Source: Bdellovibrionales bacterium (lineage in GTDB: Bacteria; Bdellovibrionota; Bdellovibrionia; Bdellovibrionales; UBA1609). Taken from it: 6,142 nt of DNA. The stretch's first letter is position 1. The number at the start of each line of letters is the position of its first letter. The stretch spans positions 1 through 6,142 of the forward strand of contig JAPKGD010000128.1 in the NCBI GenBank assembly GCA_026648125.1, in the 5' to 3' direction. Both the position numbers and the translations under genes were made by a program. Positions 1 through 6,093 of the stretch are shown here, piece after piece. A model generated the notes under the pieces. It did no database searches and had not been told where the DNA came from. It was given only the letters and a program-made list of their open reading frames with translations.

Positions 1-151
1 CCCGGCGCGGCGCGAACTGCATGGCCGAGCGCCCGAGCTCGACCATGCGGCGGTCGAGTTCTTTGGTGGTGGCCGCGGCGCCACCGACCATGGCGATGAT
101 GGTGGCCAGGGCCATTGGCGTGACCAGGTAGCGCCAGGTCCACCGTATCAT
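1..151 (-). CDS. Partial GC-rich ORF with signal-peptide-like N-terminus, unrecognised
   Basis: Beyond the junction, the minus-strand frame starting at ATG 151 (one base off the rel frame) is open to the edge for 50 codons, nearly all ending in G or C, as real genes in GC-rich genomes do. It reads as a short basic N-terminus, a hydrophobic core containing MALATIIAMVGGAAA, then a polar helical segment (KELDRRMVELGRSAM). That resembles an exported protein or one with a single membrane anchor. The ATG itself overlaps the rel His codon, so it may be an accident of the join; the Met at the start of MALAT is another possible start. I do not recognise the family. An alternative plus-strand frame is also open over part of this stretch but looks less protein-like. 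Confidence 0.3.
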   Translation of the reverse strand, partial: MIRWTWRYLVTPMALATIIAMVGGAAATTKELDRRMVELGRSAMQFAPRR

Positions 152-410
152 GGAGCAATCCTGTGATAATTGTGGGAAGATCAAGTCTTAGACCCGCGAG
201 TATGGCCGATACACCGAGCGGATGAGAAATGTAGGCTTCACCGCTTCGGCGAATTTGGCCTGCATGAGCCTTTTCTGAAAATTCGTAAGCTTTTCTTAGA
301 GTTTCAACGTCTACATTGGGAATATAAGATCGAACCATCTCGATGAGTTCGTCGATCGATTCAGCTGAGGAATCCTCATCAGCCCTTTCTTCGATCGCTA
401 ATTCACTCAT
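1..410 (-). CDS. RelA/SpoT-family (Rel) ppGpp enzyme, N-terminal fragment, only 139-410 genuine
   Basis: This is the beginning of a bifunctional (p)ppGpp synthetase/hydrolase, a cytosolic stringent-response enzyme. The ATG is at 410. Residues 40-90 are the start of the HD hydrolase domain: the GQIRRSGEAYISHP stretch with R54 and H63, then GLLHDTV with H87 and D88. The H63-to-HD spacing of 24 residues equals that known for Rel hydrolases (H53 and H77-D78 in the streptococcal enzyme), so these are the metal-binding residues. A short acidic N-terminal extension (residues 1-20) precedes it. Family members normally continue with E-D after HDTV and run to about 700 residues. Here the frame stays open to the window edge, but from residue 91 or 92 on it turns into a His/Arg/Gly-rich, GC-rich string with no Rel likeness. 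The synthetase, TGS and ACT parts are absent. The gene follows rpoZ by 84 bases, the order seen in many bacteria. Identity is sure; whether the enzyme is RelA-, SpoT- or Rel-like in activity cannot be told. Confidence 0.9.
   Translation of the reverse strand, partial: MSELAIEERADEDSSAESIDELIEMVRSYIPNVDVETLRKAYEFSEKAHAGQIRRSGEAYISHPLGVSAILAGLRLDLPTIITGLLHDTVDLALPGHANGPGHHHRHGRWRRGHHQRTRPPHGRARALGHAVRAAP
138..152. other. Abrupt composition and homology junction inside rel
   Basis: Rel likeness ends here. On the minus strand the codons for H-D-T-V (152-141) are followed by GAC CTG, where the family expects Glu-Asp. Bases 1-137 hold 98 G or C by my count (about 71%), whereas the rel sequence to the right is near 45-50%. 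No transposon end, target duplication or integrase accompanies the switch. The simplest reading is a chimeric read or misassembled contig end; a genuine rearrangement is the alternative. Confidence 0.7.
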
Positions 411-484
411 CGCTGCAACACCCCAACCTCTGAAACTTATCGGCGGACTGAGGACGACACTACACAGCGAAAACTACGATATTT

Positions 485-510
485 GGACTTAAAATCAGCG
501 GTTTAAGTCC
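485..510 (-). repeat. Perfect 9-bp inverted repeat across the rpoZ stop codon
   Basis: The arms are 485-493 and 502-510 (GGACTTAAA and TTTAAGTCC on the minus strand), with an 8-base loop at 494-501. In the transcript the left arm encodes the last residues of omega and the stop codon TGA lies in the loop and edge of the right arm. No U-run follows on either strand, so it is not a classical intrinsic terminator. It could act as an RNA-processing, mRNA-stability or weak pausing hairpin between rpoZ and rel. Confidence 0.5.
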
Positions 511-725
511 CGCTCGACCTCTTTGTCCAGACCACTGTCTGACTCGTAATAAACATTACCTGCAGCCACTTCTCGAAGAGCGGTCACGATGTACTTATTG
601 TCTTTTGTCGAGACGGTGCTCTCATCACCCTTGAGGAGTTGCTTCGCTCGCTTAGCCACCAAGAGAACCAAGGCAAAACGGTTGTCGACTCGCTCCAAGC
701 AATCTTCAACTGTAATACGTGCCAT
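495..725 (-). CDS. rpoZ: DNA-directed RNA polymerase omega subunit
   Basis: Omega is the small subunit that helps fold and hold beta-prime in RNA polymerase, and in proteobacteria it forms part of the ppGpp binding site 1. The 76-residue product begins MARITVEDCLERVDNRF, the family signature, followed by LVLLVAKRAKQLLKG (residues 19-33) and IVTALREVAAG (46-56), the two other conserved helices. The acidic/polar tail is variable in the family. The open frame extends 22 codons upstream, but the start at ATG 725 is decided by the canonical MARxTVEDC N-terminus and by AAGGAG at 732-737, six bases before the ATG. It lies 40 bases downstream of gmk and upstream of rel, the widespread gmk-rpoZ-spoT arrangement, which fits its role in ppGpp response. 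It appears complete and ordinary. Confidence 0.97.
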   Translation of the reverse strand: MARITVEDCLERVDNRFALVLLVAKRAKQLLKGDESTVSTKDNKYIVTALREVAAGNVYYESDSGLDKEVERDLNR

Positions 726-731
726 TGGGCT

Positions 732-737
732 CTCCTT
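732..737 (-). promoter_or_regulatory. Ribosome binding site of rpoZ
   Basis: AAGGAG on the minus strand, six bases before ATG 725. It is the clearest Shine-Dalgarno in the window and rules out the longer upstream start in the same frame. Confidence 0.85.
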
Positions 738-765
738 GATAAGAATTGAAAAATAGGCAATGAAA

Positions 766-1329
766 TTACCGATTTCCGATGAAATCTTCAATCAATTTCT
801 TTATTTGGCCGTAGGCTGCAGTAAAATCGTCATTCACCACCTGATGGGAGAACAGGTGGGCCTGGGCCATCTCGCCTTCCGCATTTTTGAGGCGGAGTTC
901 CATATCTTTGGGGATTTTGCCTTCGCGCTTAATAATTCTCTGCCGCAACGCATCAATGGTCGGAGGAAGTATAAAAATGGTCAATGCCTCTGGGTATTTA
1001 GCCTGAAAGGTCCGAGCCCCTTGTACATCGACGTCCATGACGACCACCTGGTTACTCTTCCAGGCGTCTTCCAATTGATGAACAGGGGTCCCATAGAGAT
1101 TGCCATGAACCTCAGCAAATTCGATAAAAAAGCCCTGTTTGATGAGCTCTTCAAACTTGGGTCGAGTGACAAAATGGTAGGGCTGCCCTTCGCTCTCCCC
1201 CTGCCGCATGGCCCGTGTCGTATAAGTGATAGCATCGCGGAGTTGAGAAAAGTCCACGAGAGCGCGCTCAAGGAAGCTCGACTTCCCTACGCCACTCGGA
1301 CCTATCAAAACGATCAACGGATGCTTCAT
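766..1329 (-). CDS. gmk: Guanylate kinase
   Basis: It phosphorylates GMP to GDP with ATP, an essential cytosolic step of guanine-nucleotide synthesis that also feeds (p)ppGpp production. The 187-residue protein shows, in order: P-loop GPSGVGKSS (residues 10-18), the GMP-binding segment TYTTRAMRQGE (35-45) with the following YHFV (51-54), GNLYGTP (77-83), the Walker-B-like region VMDVDVQGA (97-105), FILPP (119-123), the lid arginines near RQRIIKRE (129-136), the LKNAEGE helix (147-153), and the C-terminal VVNDDF (164-169). Length is at the short end for the family (about 185-210) but nothing is missing. Its ATG at 1329 overlaps the yicC stop as ATGA, so translation is probably coupled; a purine-rich AAGGAG occurs 17 bases upstream, too far to be ideal alone. 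rpoZ follows after 40 bases. Confidence 0.98.
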   Translation of the reverse strand: MKHPLIVLIGPSGVGKSSFLERALVDFSQLRDAITYTTRAMRQGESEGQPYHFVTRPKFEELIKQGFFIEFAEVHGNLYGTPVHQLEDAWKSNQVVVMDVDVQGARTFQAKYPEALTIFILPPTIDALRQRIIKREGKIPKDMELRLKNAEGEMAQAHLFSHQVVNDDFTAAYGQIKKLIEDFIGNR

Positions 1330-2201
1330 ATGATGTTTTGCACCTGCTCCTTAATCTGCTCGATCAGGGCCTTTGCTTCGACCACCGAACGCGTCATCAC
1401 TGCCAAGGCTGACTTTGATCCGACCGTATTGACTTCTCTTTGAAGCTCCTGAGTATAAAAATCGAGCTTCTTGCCTGGCGGAACCGTCCCCTGAATTAGA
1501 TCCTGACATTGACGCAAATGTTCACGCAACCGATGCAGCTCTTCCTCGACGTCTGACCGATCCAGATAAATCGCAAGTTCCTGCTGAATTCGGCCTGGTT
1601 CGATTCGGTCGCTGAGAGGAGAGGATGTGAGTCGGCTCTCGAGCCTTTTGGCAATCTCCTCTCGAGCCAGTCCAGCGACTCGAGACATCGCTTGAACTTC
1701 GCTGTGCAAACGAGCAAAGAGCTTTTTCAGATGTACGGCAACAGATTTACCTTCTCTCTTGCGCTCGCTGACGCACTCCTTGAGAGCCTGCTCTAGGGCG
1801 GCCATCAGCATTCGCCCTTCGCTCCCCTTCATCCGATCGGACTTCCACACCATGACTTCGGGCTGACTCAGGAGCGTACTTGGGGAGAGGGGCTCTTTAA
1901 ATCCTAGGTCTTTCAGCAATCGCCTCGCACCATCTGCATATTTCTTTGCCGCAGCTCGATTGACCTCTAAATCCACCCCGGCCTGACCGCCTAGGCGGCG
2001 CTGCACATAGACGTCAACAGTTCCTCGCAGCAAAACTTCGCCAACTTTTCGTTTTAAATCGCGATCAAACCCAACATACTCGCGGGGTAAGTGACTTCGT
2101 ACCTCTAGAAATCGCCCATTGAGAGCTTTAATAGTCACTTCAATTTCGACTTGGCGAGACTGAGAGCGCCCCACACCAAAGCCTGTCATACTGATGATCA
2201 T
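1326..2201 (-). CDS. yicC: YicC/YloC family endoribonuclease
   Basis: This 291-residue protein matches the YicC/YloC family end to end (usual length about 285-295). It opens with MIISMTGFG, the near-invariant start that fixes the ATG at 2201, followed by KALNGRFLEV (residues 25-34), LRGTVDVYV (58-66) and a long helical middle. The C-terminal DUF1732 part has DVEEELHRLREHL (217-229), GKKLDFYTQELQREVNT (243-259) and a closing EQVQN (285-289). Family members in E. coli and Bacillus have been linked to RNA cleavage and to small-RNA turnover; that activity is inferred here from homology. The protein is cytosolic, with no signal peptide. It follows miaA by 54 bases with only a weak ribosome binding site and overlaps gmk by four bases (ATGA). 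YicC beside gmk-rpoZ is a conserved arrangement in several phyla. Confidence 0.95.
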   Translation of the reverse strand: MIISMTGFGVGRSQSRQVEIEVTIKALNGRFLEVRSHLPREYVGFDRDLKRKVGEVLLRGTVDVYVQRRLGGQAGVDLEVNRAAAKKYADGARRLLKDLGFKEPLSPSTLLSQPEVMVWKSDRMKGSEGRMLMAALEQALKECVSERKREGKSVAVHLKKLFARLHSEVQAMSRVAGLAREEIAKRLESRLTSSPLSDRIEPGRIQQELAIYLDRSDVEEELHRLREHLRQCQDLIQGTVPPGKKLDFYTQELQREVNTVGSKSALAVMTRSVVEAKALIEQIKEQVQNII

Positions 2202-2255
2202 GCTGATTCGCTCATACTTAAATTTTTCAGATCTTGAAGCTCTCGGGACGATATG

Positions 2256-3185
2256 TCAACCGCGCAAAAATCGCTGGGCCTCAGCGAAAGCGAGATCTCT
2301 TTCACCCTGGGCGTCAAACCATTTGATATCGTTATCACTGCGAAACCAAGTCATCTGTTTCTTTGCAAGTTTCAATGTGCTCATCGTTACTGCCGCCACT
2401 AACTCATCCCAAGCCAATCGTCCCTCGATGGCCGCCACCATTTCTTTATAACCAACACTTTTCATCGGCGCCCAATCCTTAAGGCCACGAGCGAGGAGTC
2501 CCTCCACTTCTTCTCTCCACCCCAGCCTAAGCATTAGCTCCACCCTTTCACGGACTCTCTCTTCAAGAACATCCCGCGGAAGCTTTAATCCAATTTTCAG
2601 AGTACGATAGGGCCAAGGCCTATGATTTTTCGCAAATTCACGACGAATTTCACTCAATGGCCTTCCCTCAGAGAATATTATGCTCAGAGCTCGAGTGACG
2701 CGGTAAACATCGTTGGGGTTGAGTCGCTCTGCTGTTTCTGGATCTTTTTTTTTAAGCTCGGCATAAAGACCCTCTCCTCCGATTTGCTGAAACAGCTCCT
2801 CTAAGTTCTGACGAATTTCATTTGAGATTGGCCCCACCTCAAACATACCCTTTTCGAGGGCCCGCAAATAAAACCCGCTCCCACCGACCCCAATAATGGG
2901 CCCGTTAGGAATTGCCGCCTCTATTTCTTTGAGCGCACGACGACGAAAGCCCGCAGCCGTCAATAAATCTGGACTCTCTACAAAGTCGAATAAAAGATGT
3001 GGAAGCTCGTCTCGGGTTTTAGGATCTGGTTTGGCCGTGCCGATATCAAGATGCTTATAGACTTGCACACTATCGAGATTCAGAAGAGAGCCATTGAACT
3101 CGCCCGCAATTCTTTCTGCCAAAGCGGATTTTCCCACCGCCGTGGGACCCAAAACAAATATGACCGAATGCTGGGTTTTGCTCAC
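2256..3185 (-). CDS. miaA: tRNA dimethylallyltransferase (i6A37 synthase)
   Basis: MiaA transfers a dimethylallyl group from DMAPP to N6 of A37 in tRNAs that read codons starting with U. Motifs in the 309-residue product: P-loop GPTAVGKS (residues 13-20), DSVQVYKHLDIGTAKP (38-53) with the catalytic-site aspartate and the substrate-tRNA contact region, LPHLLFD (61-67), VGGSGFYLRAL (100-110), LNPNDVYRVTRAL (155-167), MKSVGYKE (241-248) and the C-terminal KLAKKQMTWFR (272-282). The frame is open for another 60 codons upstream, but those lie inside mutL and do not look like MiaA. The start chosen is GTG 3185, six residues before the conserved VIFVLGPT strand; it overlaps the mutL stop as GTGA, implying translational coupling. 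Length fits the family (300-316). A run of nine A (2745-2753, K145-K147) lies in the coding strand. Complete and likely functional. Confidence 0.97.
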   Translation of the reverse strand: MSKTQHSVIFVLGPTAVGKSALAERIAGEFNGSLLNLDSVQVYKHLDIGTAKPDPKTRDELPHLLFDFVESPDLLTAAGFRRRALKEIEAAIPNGPIIGVGGSGFYLRALEKGMFEVGPISNEIRQNLEELFQQIGGEGLYAELKKKDPETAERLNPNDVYRVTRALSIIFSEGRPLSEIRREFAKNHRPWPYRTLKIGLKLPRDVLEERVRERVELMLRLGWREEVEGLLARGLKDWAPMKSVGYKEMVAAIEGRLAWDELVAAVTMSTLKLAKKQMTWFRSDNDIKWFDAQGERDLAFAEAQRFLRG

Positions 3186-5038
3186 ACGGTTCGACCGAAT
3201 TCTCTTTCCAAGCGTGACCAACCAAGATCGACAGAGACCGGTCGACCATGAGGACAAAAGCTCGACAGAGGAAATTCGTCCATTTGTTCCAAGAGCTCCT
3301 GCATTTGCTCTCGACTGAGCGGCTGCCCTGCTCTGACGACAGAATGACAGGCCAGAGTGGCGCAAATGTCGCCAACGACCTTCTCTAAGGCGAAGGAGCC
3401 GCCAAGCTCCGTCACTTCTTCGGCCACCTTCACAATCGCCTTAGCCAAAGCCGCCTCACTCAAAATGGATGGAGCCGACCGCACCGCCACTGTTTGGGGG
3501 CCCGATGCTTCAAGTTGAATTCCCAATTTTGCAAAATCATCCATCACCAACATCAATGATTCCACTTGGGAGGGCTCAAGAGTGATTGTTAATGGGAGTA
3601 AATAAGACTGAATATCAATCGTCCCGCCCTTCCACGCCGACATGAGGCGCTCAAAGGCCACCCGCTCATGGGCTGCGTGCTGATCAACCAGAATAAGTCC
3701 ATCCGCAGATTGTGCCACGATATAGGTTTGATGGGCCTGCCCAAGAACCTGAAGACTCTGCCAATAAGTGCCGTGATCCGACTCTTTTTGGCTCTCAACT
3801 CCTTTTGAAGCCGTCTTCTGATCCAGATCTGTCTCGAAATCAATTTCTCTCTCTCGAACTCCCGCGACCTTGTTTTGTGGAGCTAACTCACGCAGCTGAT
3901 TTAATGTGAGGTCAAATTGAGAAAGCCGTTGTGCATACTGAGTGCGCCGAAACTCTGGATCCCTCGTAATCATGTCAACCTGGCCGCCCACACCCGGCTG
4001 AGCCACAATCTCACGTTGTGGGATATCCTTGGCCGGTGAGGTATTACCTACCCCTGGCAGCCAGGGCGCCGTTTCTAAGAGCTGACGAACTGCACGAGTC
4101 ACAACTCGAAAGGCTTGTGAGGGTTGTTGGAATTTAATCGCTGACTTTGTGGGGTGAATATTAATATCAACCATTTCCGGCTCACACCGTAAATTGACCA
4201 CGGCAATTGGATATTCTCCGTGCATAAGAAGATGACGAAAGGCTTCCGTCACGGCCGCCTGAAGCCCCCTGTCCTGAACCAGACGCCCTTGAACGAGAAT
4301 CCAAATTTGGCGACTGCTTCGCTCGACCACATGTGGGGGCGCAACAATGACCTCGACCTCAAATCCGTCACCAGTCCCTTTCGCTGAAAACAAAGGGGAA
4401 AGATCTAAAACTTGTTCAACTCGAGATTGAAAATCACTTTGTGCCGGCCAGAATGAAATGAGCTTTCCTTTTTGGCGGAGGCGAAAACTCGCCTGAGGAT
4501 TTGCCAGGGCCAAACCTTTAAGCACCTGCTTAATATGAGTAGTTTCCGCCGCTTCACTCTTTAAAAATTTTAATCTGGCCGGGACATTTGCAAAGAGATC
4601 ACTGATCGTTATCGTTGTTCCATAGTCTCCGCCTTGAGCAAGGGGCGCCTCGACTCGCCCAAACTCAACCGACAAAATCCCTGCTAAATCCTGATTTTTG
4701 GGGCGCGAGAGCAGCTGCACGCGACTCACTGCCGATATTGTGGCCAGAGCTTCTCCACGAAACCCGTAGGACGACAAATGCCAGATATCCGAACTCAAGC
4801 GAATCTTAGAAGTGGCATGACGACAGACCGCAAGACTCAGTTCTTCCTGGGCGATGCCCACCCCGTTGTCTTTGACCTTGACCCACCGGCCTCCCTGATC
4901 AAAATCGACCTCGATCTCGGTGGCACCAGCGTCGAGACTGTTTTCAACCAATTCTTTGACCATGTGAGCAGGGCGTTCAACCACTTCACCTGCGGCGATT
5001 TGATCTACAACTTCGGGAGGGAGCGTCTGTATATGCAT
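3182..5038 (-). CDS. mutL: DNA mismatch repair protein MutL, endonuclease type
   Basis: MutL couples mismatch recognition by MutS to strand removal. The 618-residue protein begins MHIQTLPPEVVDQIAAGEVV, the standard start, which fixes ATG 5038. The N-terminal GHKL ATPase shows E29 and N33 (ENSLDAGA, 32-39), DNGVGI (57-62), ATSKI (75-79), YGFRGEA (91-97) and the IHPTKSAIKF element (294-303). A variable, low-conservation linker covers about 325-425. The C-terminal dimerisation domain carries all the marks of nicking MutL proteins: DQHAAHERVAFE (452-463), which fits DQHA(X)2E(X)4E, QSYLLP (477-482), ACHS (563-566) and CPHGRP (595-600). E. coli-type MutL lacks these because MutH does the nicking. 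It lies 44 bases after the barrel gene, with a modest GGA ribosome site, and overlaps miaA by four bases. mutL-miaA pairing is common in bacteria. Intact at both ends. Confidence 0.98.
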   Translation of the reverse strand: MHIQTLPPEVVDQIAAGEVVERPAHMVKELVENSLDAGATEIEVDFDQGGRWVKVKDNGVGIAQEELSLAVCRHATSKIRLSSDIWHLSSYGFRGEALATISAVSRVQLLSRPKNQDLAGILSVEFGRVEAPLAQGGDYGTTITISDLFANVPARLKFLKSEAAETTHIKQVLKGLALANPQASFRLRQKGKLISFWPAQSDFQSRVEQVLDLSPLFSAKGTGDGFEVEVIVAPPHVVERSSRQIWILVQGRLVQDRGLQAAVTEAFRHLLMHGEYPIAVVNLRCEPEMVDINIHPTKSAIKFQQPSQAFRVVTRAVRQLLETAPWLPGVGNTSPAKDIPQREIVAQPGVGGQVDMITRDPEFRRTQYAQRLSQFDLTLNQLRELAPQNKVAGVREREIDFETDLDQKTASKGVESQKESDHGTYWQSLQVLGQAHQTYIVAQSADGLILVDQHAAHERVAFERLMSAWKGGTIDIQSYLLPLTITLEPSQVESLMLVMDDFAKLGIQLEASGPQTVAVRSAPSILSEAALAKAIVKVAEEVTELGGSFALEKVVGDICATLACHSVVRAGQPLSREQMQELLEQMDEFPLSSFCPHGRPVSVDLGWSRLEREFGRTV

Positions 5039-5082
5039 AAATTTTCCATACCCCGCCTCAGAGAGGGAGTAAAGGAAACGGC

Positions 5083-6057
5083 TTAAAACTCGCGCTGCAA
5101 GGTGCCCCAGAAGCCCAAATACGAAGTGGCCTCATAATAGTATTTCGCGTCGCCCCGTAAAATCCACTTCGCCACGCGAATTCCCATGCCCGCCGTCAGC
5201 GCCCCTCCCAATCGAACCTCCTGGGAATCCAGGAACTCATTGGCAATAGGCACCTTAAATTTGGCGTAAGTCACCAAAAGCCCGAGGCCACCGTAAAGCG
5301 TGAGGTGATTTTCTTCCATCAGCGGAAGAAGCAGCGAAAGATCTAAAAGCCCAAAAAAACCACTCGTCTTAGTTCCTGGGGTTGAAAAAGAATCGTAGTA
5401 TTTGGGAGCCTTGAATGAAAACAAAAAGAATAGATCCACCGGCAACACTTCTGACAACACACCCGGTCCGGTAAAGCGAAGCCCATACATTAATTCCTGT
5501 GAGCGAAATGTCTTTCCACCAAATTTTTCGGAATAGTTGGCCACCCCTCCGACGACGCCAAAGAACCGCGTAAAGTAAATGGGCTCCATTTTGTTGAGGG
5601 CCCTCTCTCGCATTTCCTCCACATCTTCATAAACTGGATTTTTTGTCGGCCTCTTTCCCTTTTTCTTGAATTCAGGAATTAGCTCTGTGTCAGCGATGTA
5701 TCCATGGTTTCTCTTATCGTAGCGAACTCGGTAAAAAAGGCCCAAGCCACCACGCCCTGGGAACATCTTGCGGGAGGCTTGAATCTTCAAGCCGGGCGGA
5801 AGTGCTGCGAGGACCTGGCTATCAAAATCGGGAGAGACATAGACTGTAGCGCCCTCAATCCCCACCACCGCCGACTGAGCGGCGACTTTTTTCTTTTTCA
5901 TCACAGCTCTGTTCGTCTGTGCCTTTGGGCTCTTAGAAACAACAACAGCTTCAGACAAAGCAAGCTGGGGCCGAAGAACTCCGACAAAAATCAAAAGGAA
6001 TAAAAAAAGATCCCCCCGCGCCCAAGCCGGAAGATGATAGTCATTTAGCCTACTCAC
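5083..6057 (-). CDS. Exported SH3-like domain plus outer-membrane beta-barrel protein, function unknown
   Basis: I do not recognise a named family. Numbering from GTG 6057 (324 residues): basic N-terminus with a hydrophobic core LFLFLLIFVGVL (17-28) and a probable signal peptidase site after ALS (33-35); a Lys-rich linker; an SH3-like segment at about 66-126 (VVGIEGATVYVSPDFDS, then LPPGLKIQASRK and WxxV-like FYRVRY, ending HGYIADTEL); a second Lys-rich linker (about 129-140); then about 165 residues of alternating polar/hydrophobic strands rich in Gly and aromatics, such as LTLYGGLGLLVTYAKF and RLGGALTAGMGIRVAKW, closing with a terminal Phe (TLQREF), as outer-membrane barrels do. About eight strands can be drawn. 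The frame runs back to TTG 6093, but a promoter occupies 6065-6093, so that start is unlikely. The true start may be ATG 6044 in another frame followed by a one-base indel. It precedes mutL by 44 bases with no terminator. Confidence 0.75.
   Translation of the reverse strand: MSRLNDYHLPAWARGDLFLFLLIFVGVLRPQLALSEAVVVSKSPKAQTNRAVMKKKKVAAQSAVVGIEGATVYVSPDFDSQVLAALPPGLKIQASRKMFPGRGGLGLFYRVRYDKRNHGYIADTELIPEFKKKGKRPTKNPVYEDVEEMRERALNKMEPIYFTRFFGVVGGVANYSEKFGGKTFRSQELMYGLRFTGPGVLSEVLPVDLFFLFSFKAPKYYDSFSTPGTKTSGFFGLLDLSLLLPLMEENHLTLYGGLGLLVTYAKFKVPIANEFLDSQEVRLGGALTAGMGIRVAKWILRGDAKYYYEATSYLGFWGTLQREF
6042..6055 (-). promoter_or_regulatory. Shine-Dalgarno and ATG in an offset frame before the barrel gene
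   Basis: GAGTAGG (6049-6055) lies four bases before an ATG at 6042-6044. The ATG opens a 17-codon frame (MTIIFRLGRGGIFFYSF) that stops at 5991-5993. It is the best ribosome site near this gene, but its frame is one base off the barrel ORF. One extra A in the 6002-6008 run, or one extra C in the 6012-6017 run, would join it to the hydrophobic core and give a typical signal peptide. Confidence 0.45.
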
Positions 6058-6064
6058 TCTATCA

Positions 6065-6093
6065 ACTATAACGCTGACGCTCTTGCGAGCCAA
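6065..6093 (-). promoter_or_regulatory. Sigma-70-type promoter upstream of the operon
   Basis: On the minus strand TTGGCT (6088-6093, four of six matches to TTGACA) and TATAGT (6065-6070, five of six to TATAAT) are separated by exactly 17 bases. Transcription would begin around 6057-6058, giving a very short leader to the ATG at 6044 or an almost leaderless GTG at 6057. It would drive the barrel gene and, since no terminator is seen, mutL and the genes after it. Confidence 0.55.

Noticed and set aside
411..484. Separate promoter for rel
   Set aside because: Only a lone GATAAG-like box is seen; no -35 at proper spacing, so a promoter is not supported.
726..791. 22-codon N-terminal extension of omega
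   Set aside because: It overlaps the end of gmk, and the family start MARxTVEDC with AAGGAG in front fixes ATG 725.
760..1443. Plus-strand open frame of 227 codons
   Set aside because: It is antisense to gmk and the end of yicC, whose products show every family motif; the plus frame has no recognisable domain and no clear ribosome site.
3094..3318. Plus-strand and alternative minus-strand open frames around the mutL/miaA junction
   Set aside because: They are shadows of two fully supported overlapping genes, and their sequences show no domain.
3186..3365. 60-codon N-terminal extension of MiaA inside mutL
   Set aside because: The sequence is Ser/Arg-rich and unlike any MiaA N-terminus, and it overlaps the conserved CPHGRP end of MutL; the GTG at 3185 gives the family length.
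5039..5082. Possible terminator between the barrel gene and mutL
   Set aside because: No stable inverted repeat followed by a U-run is visible on the minus strand.
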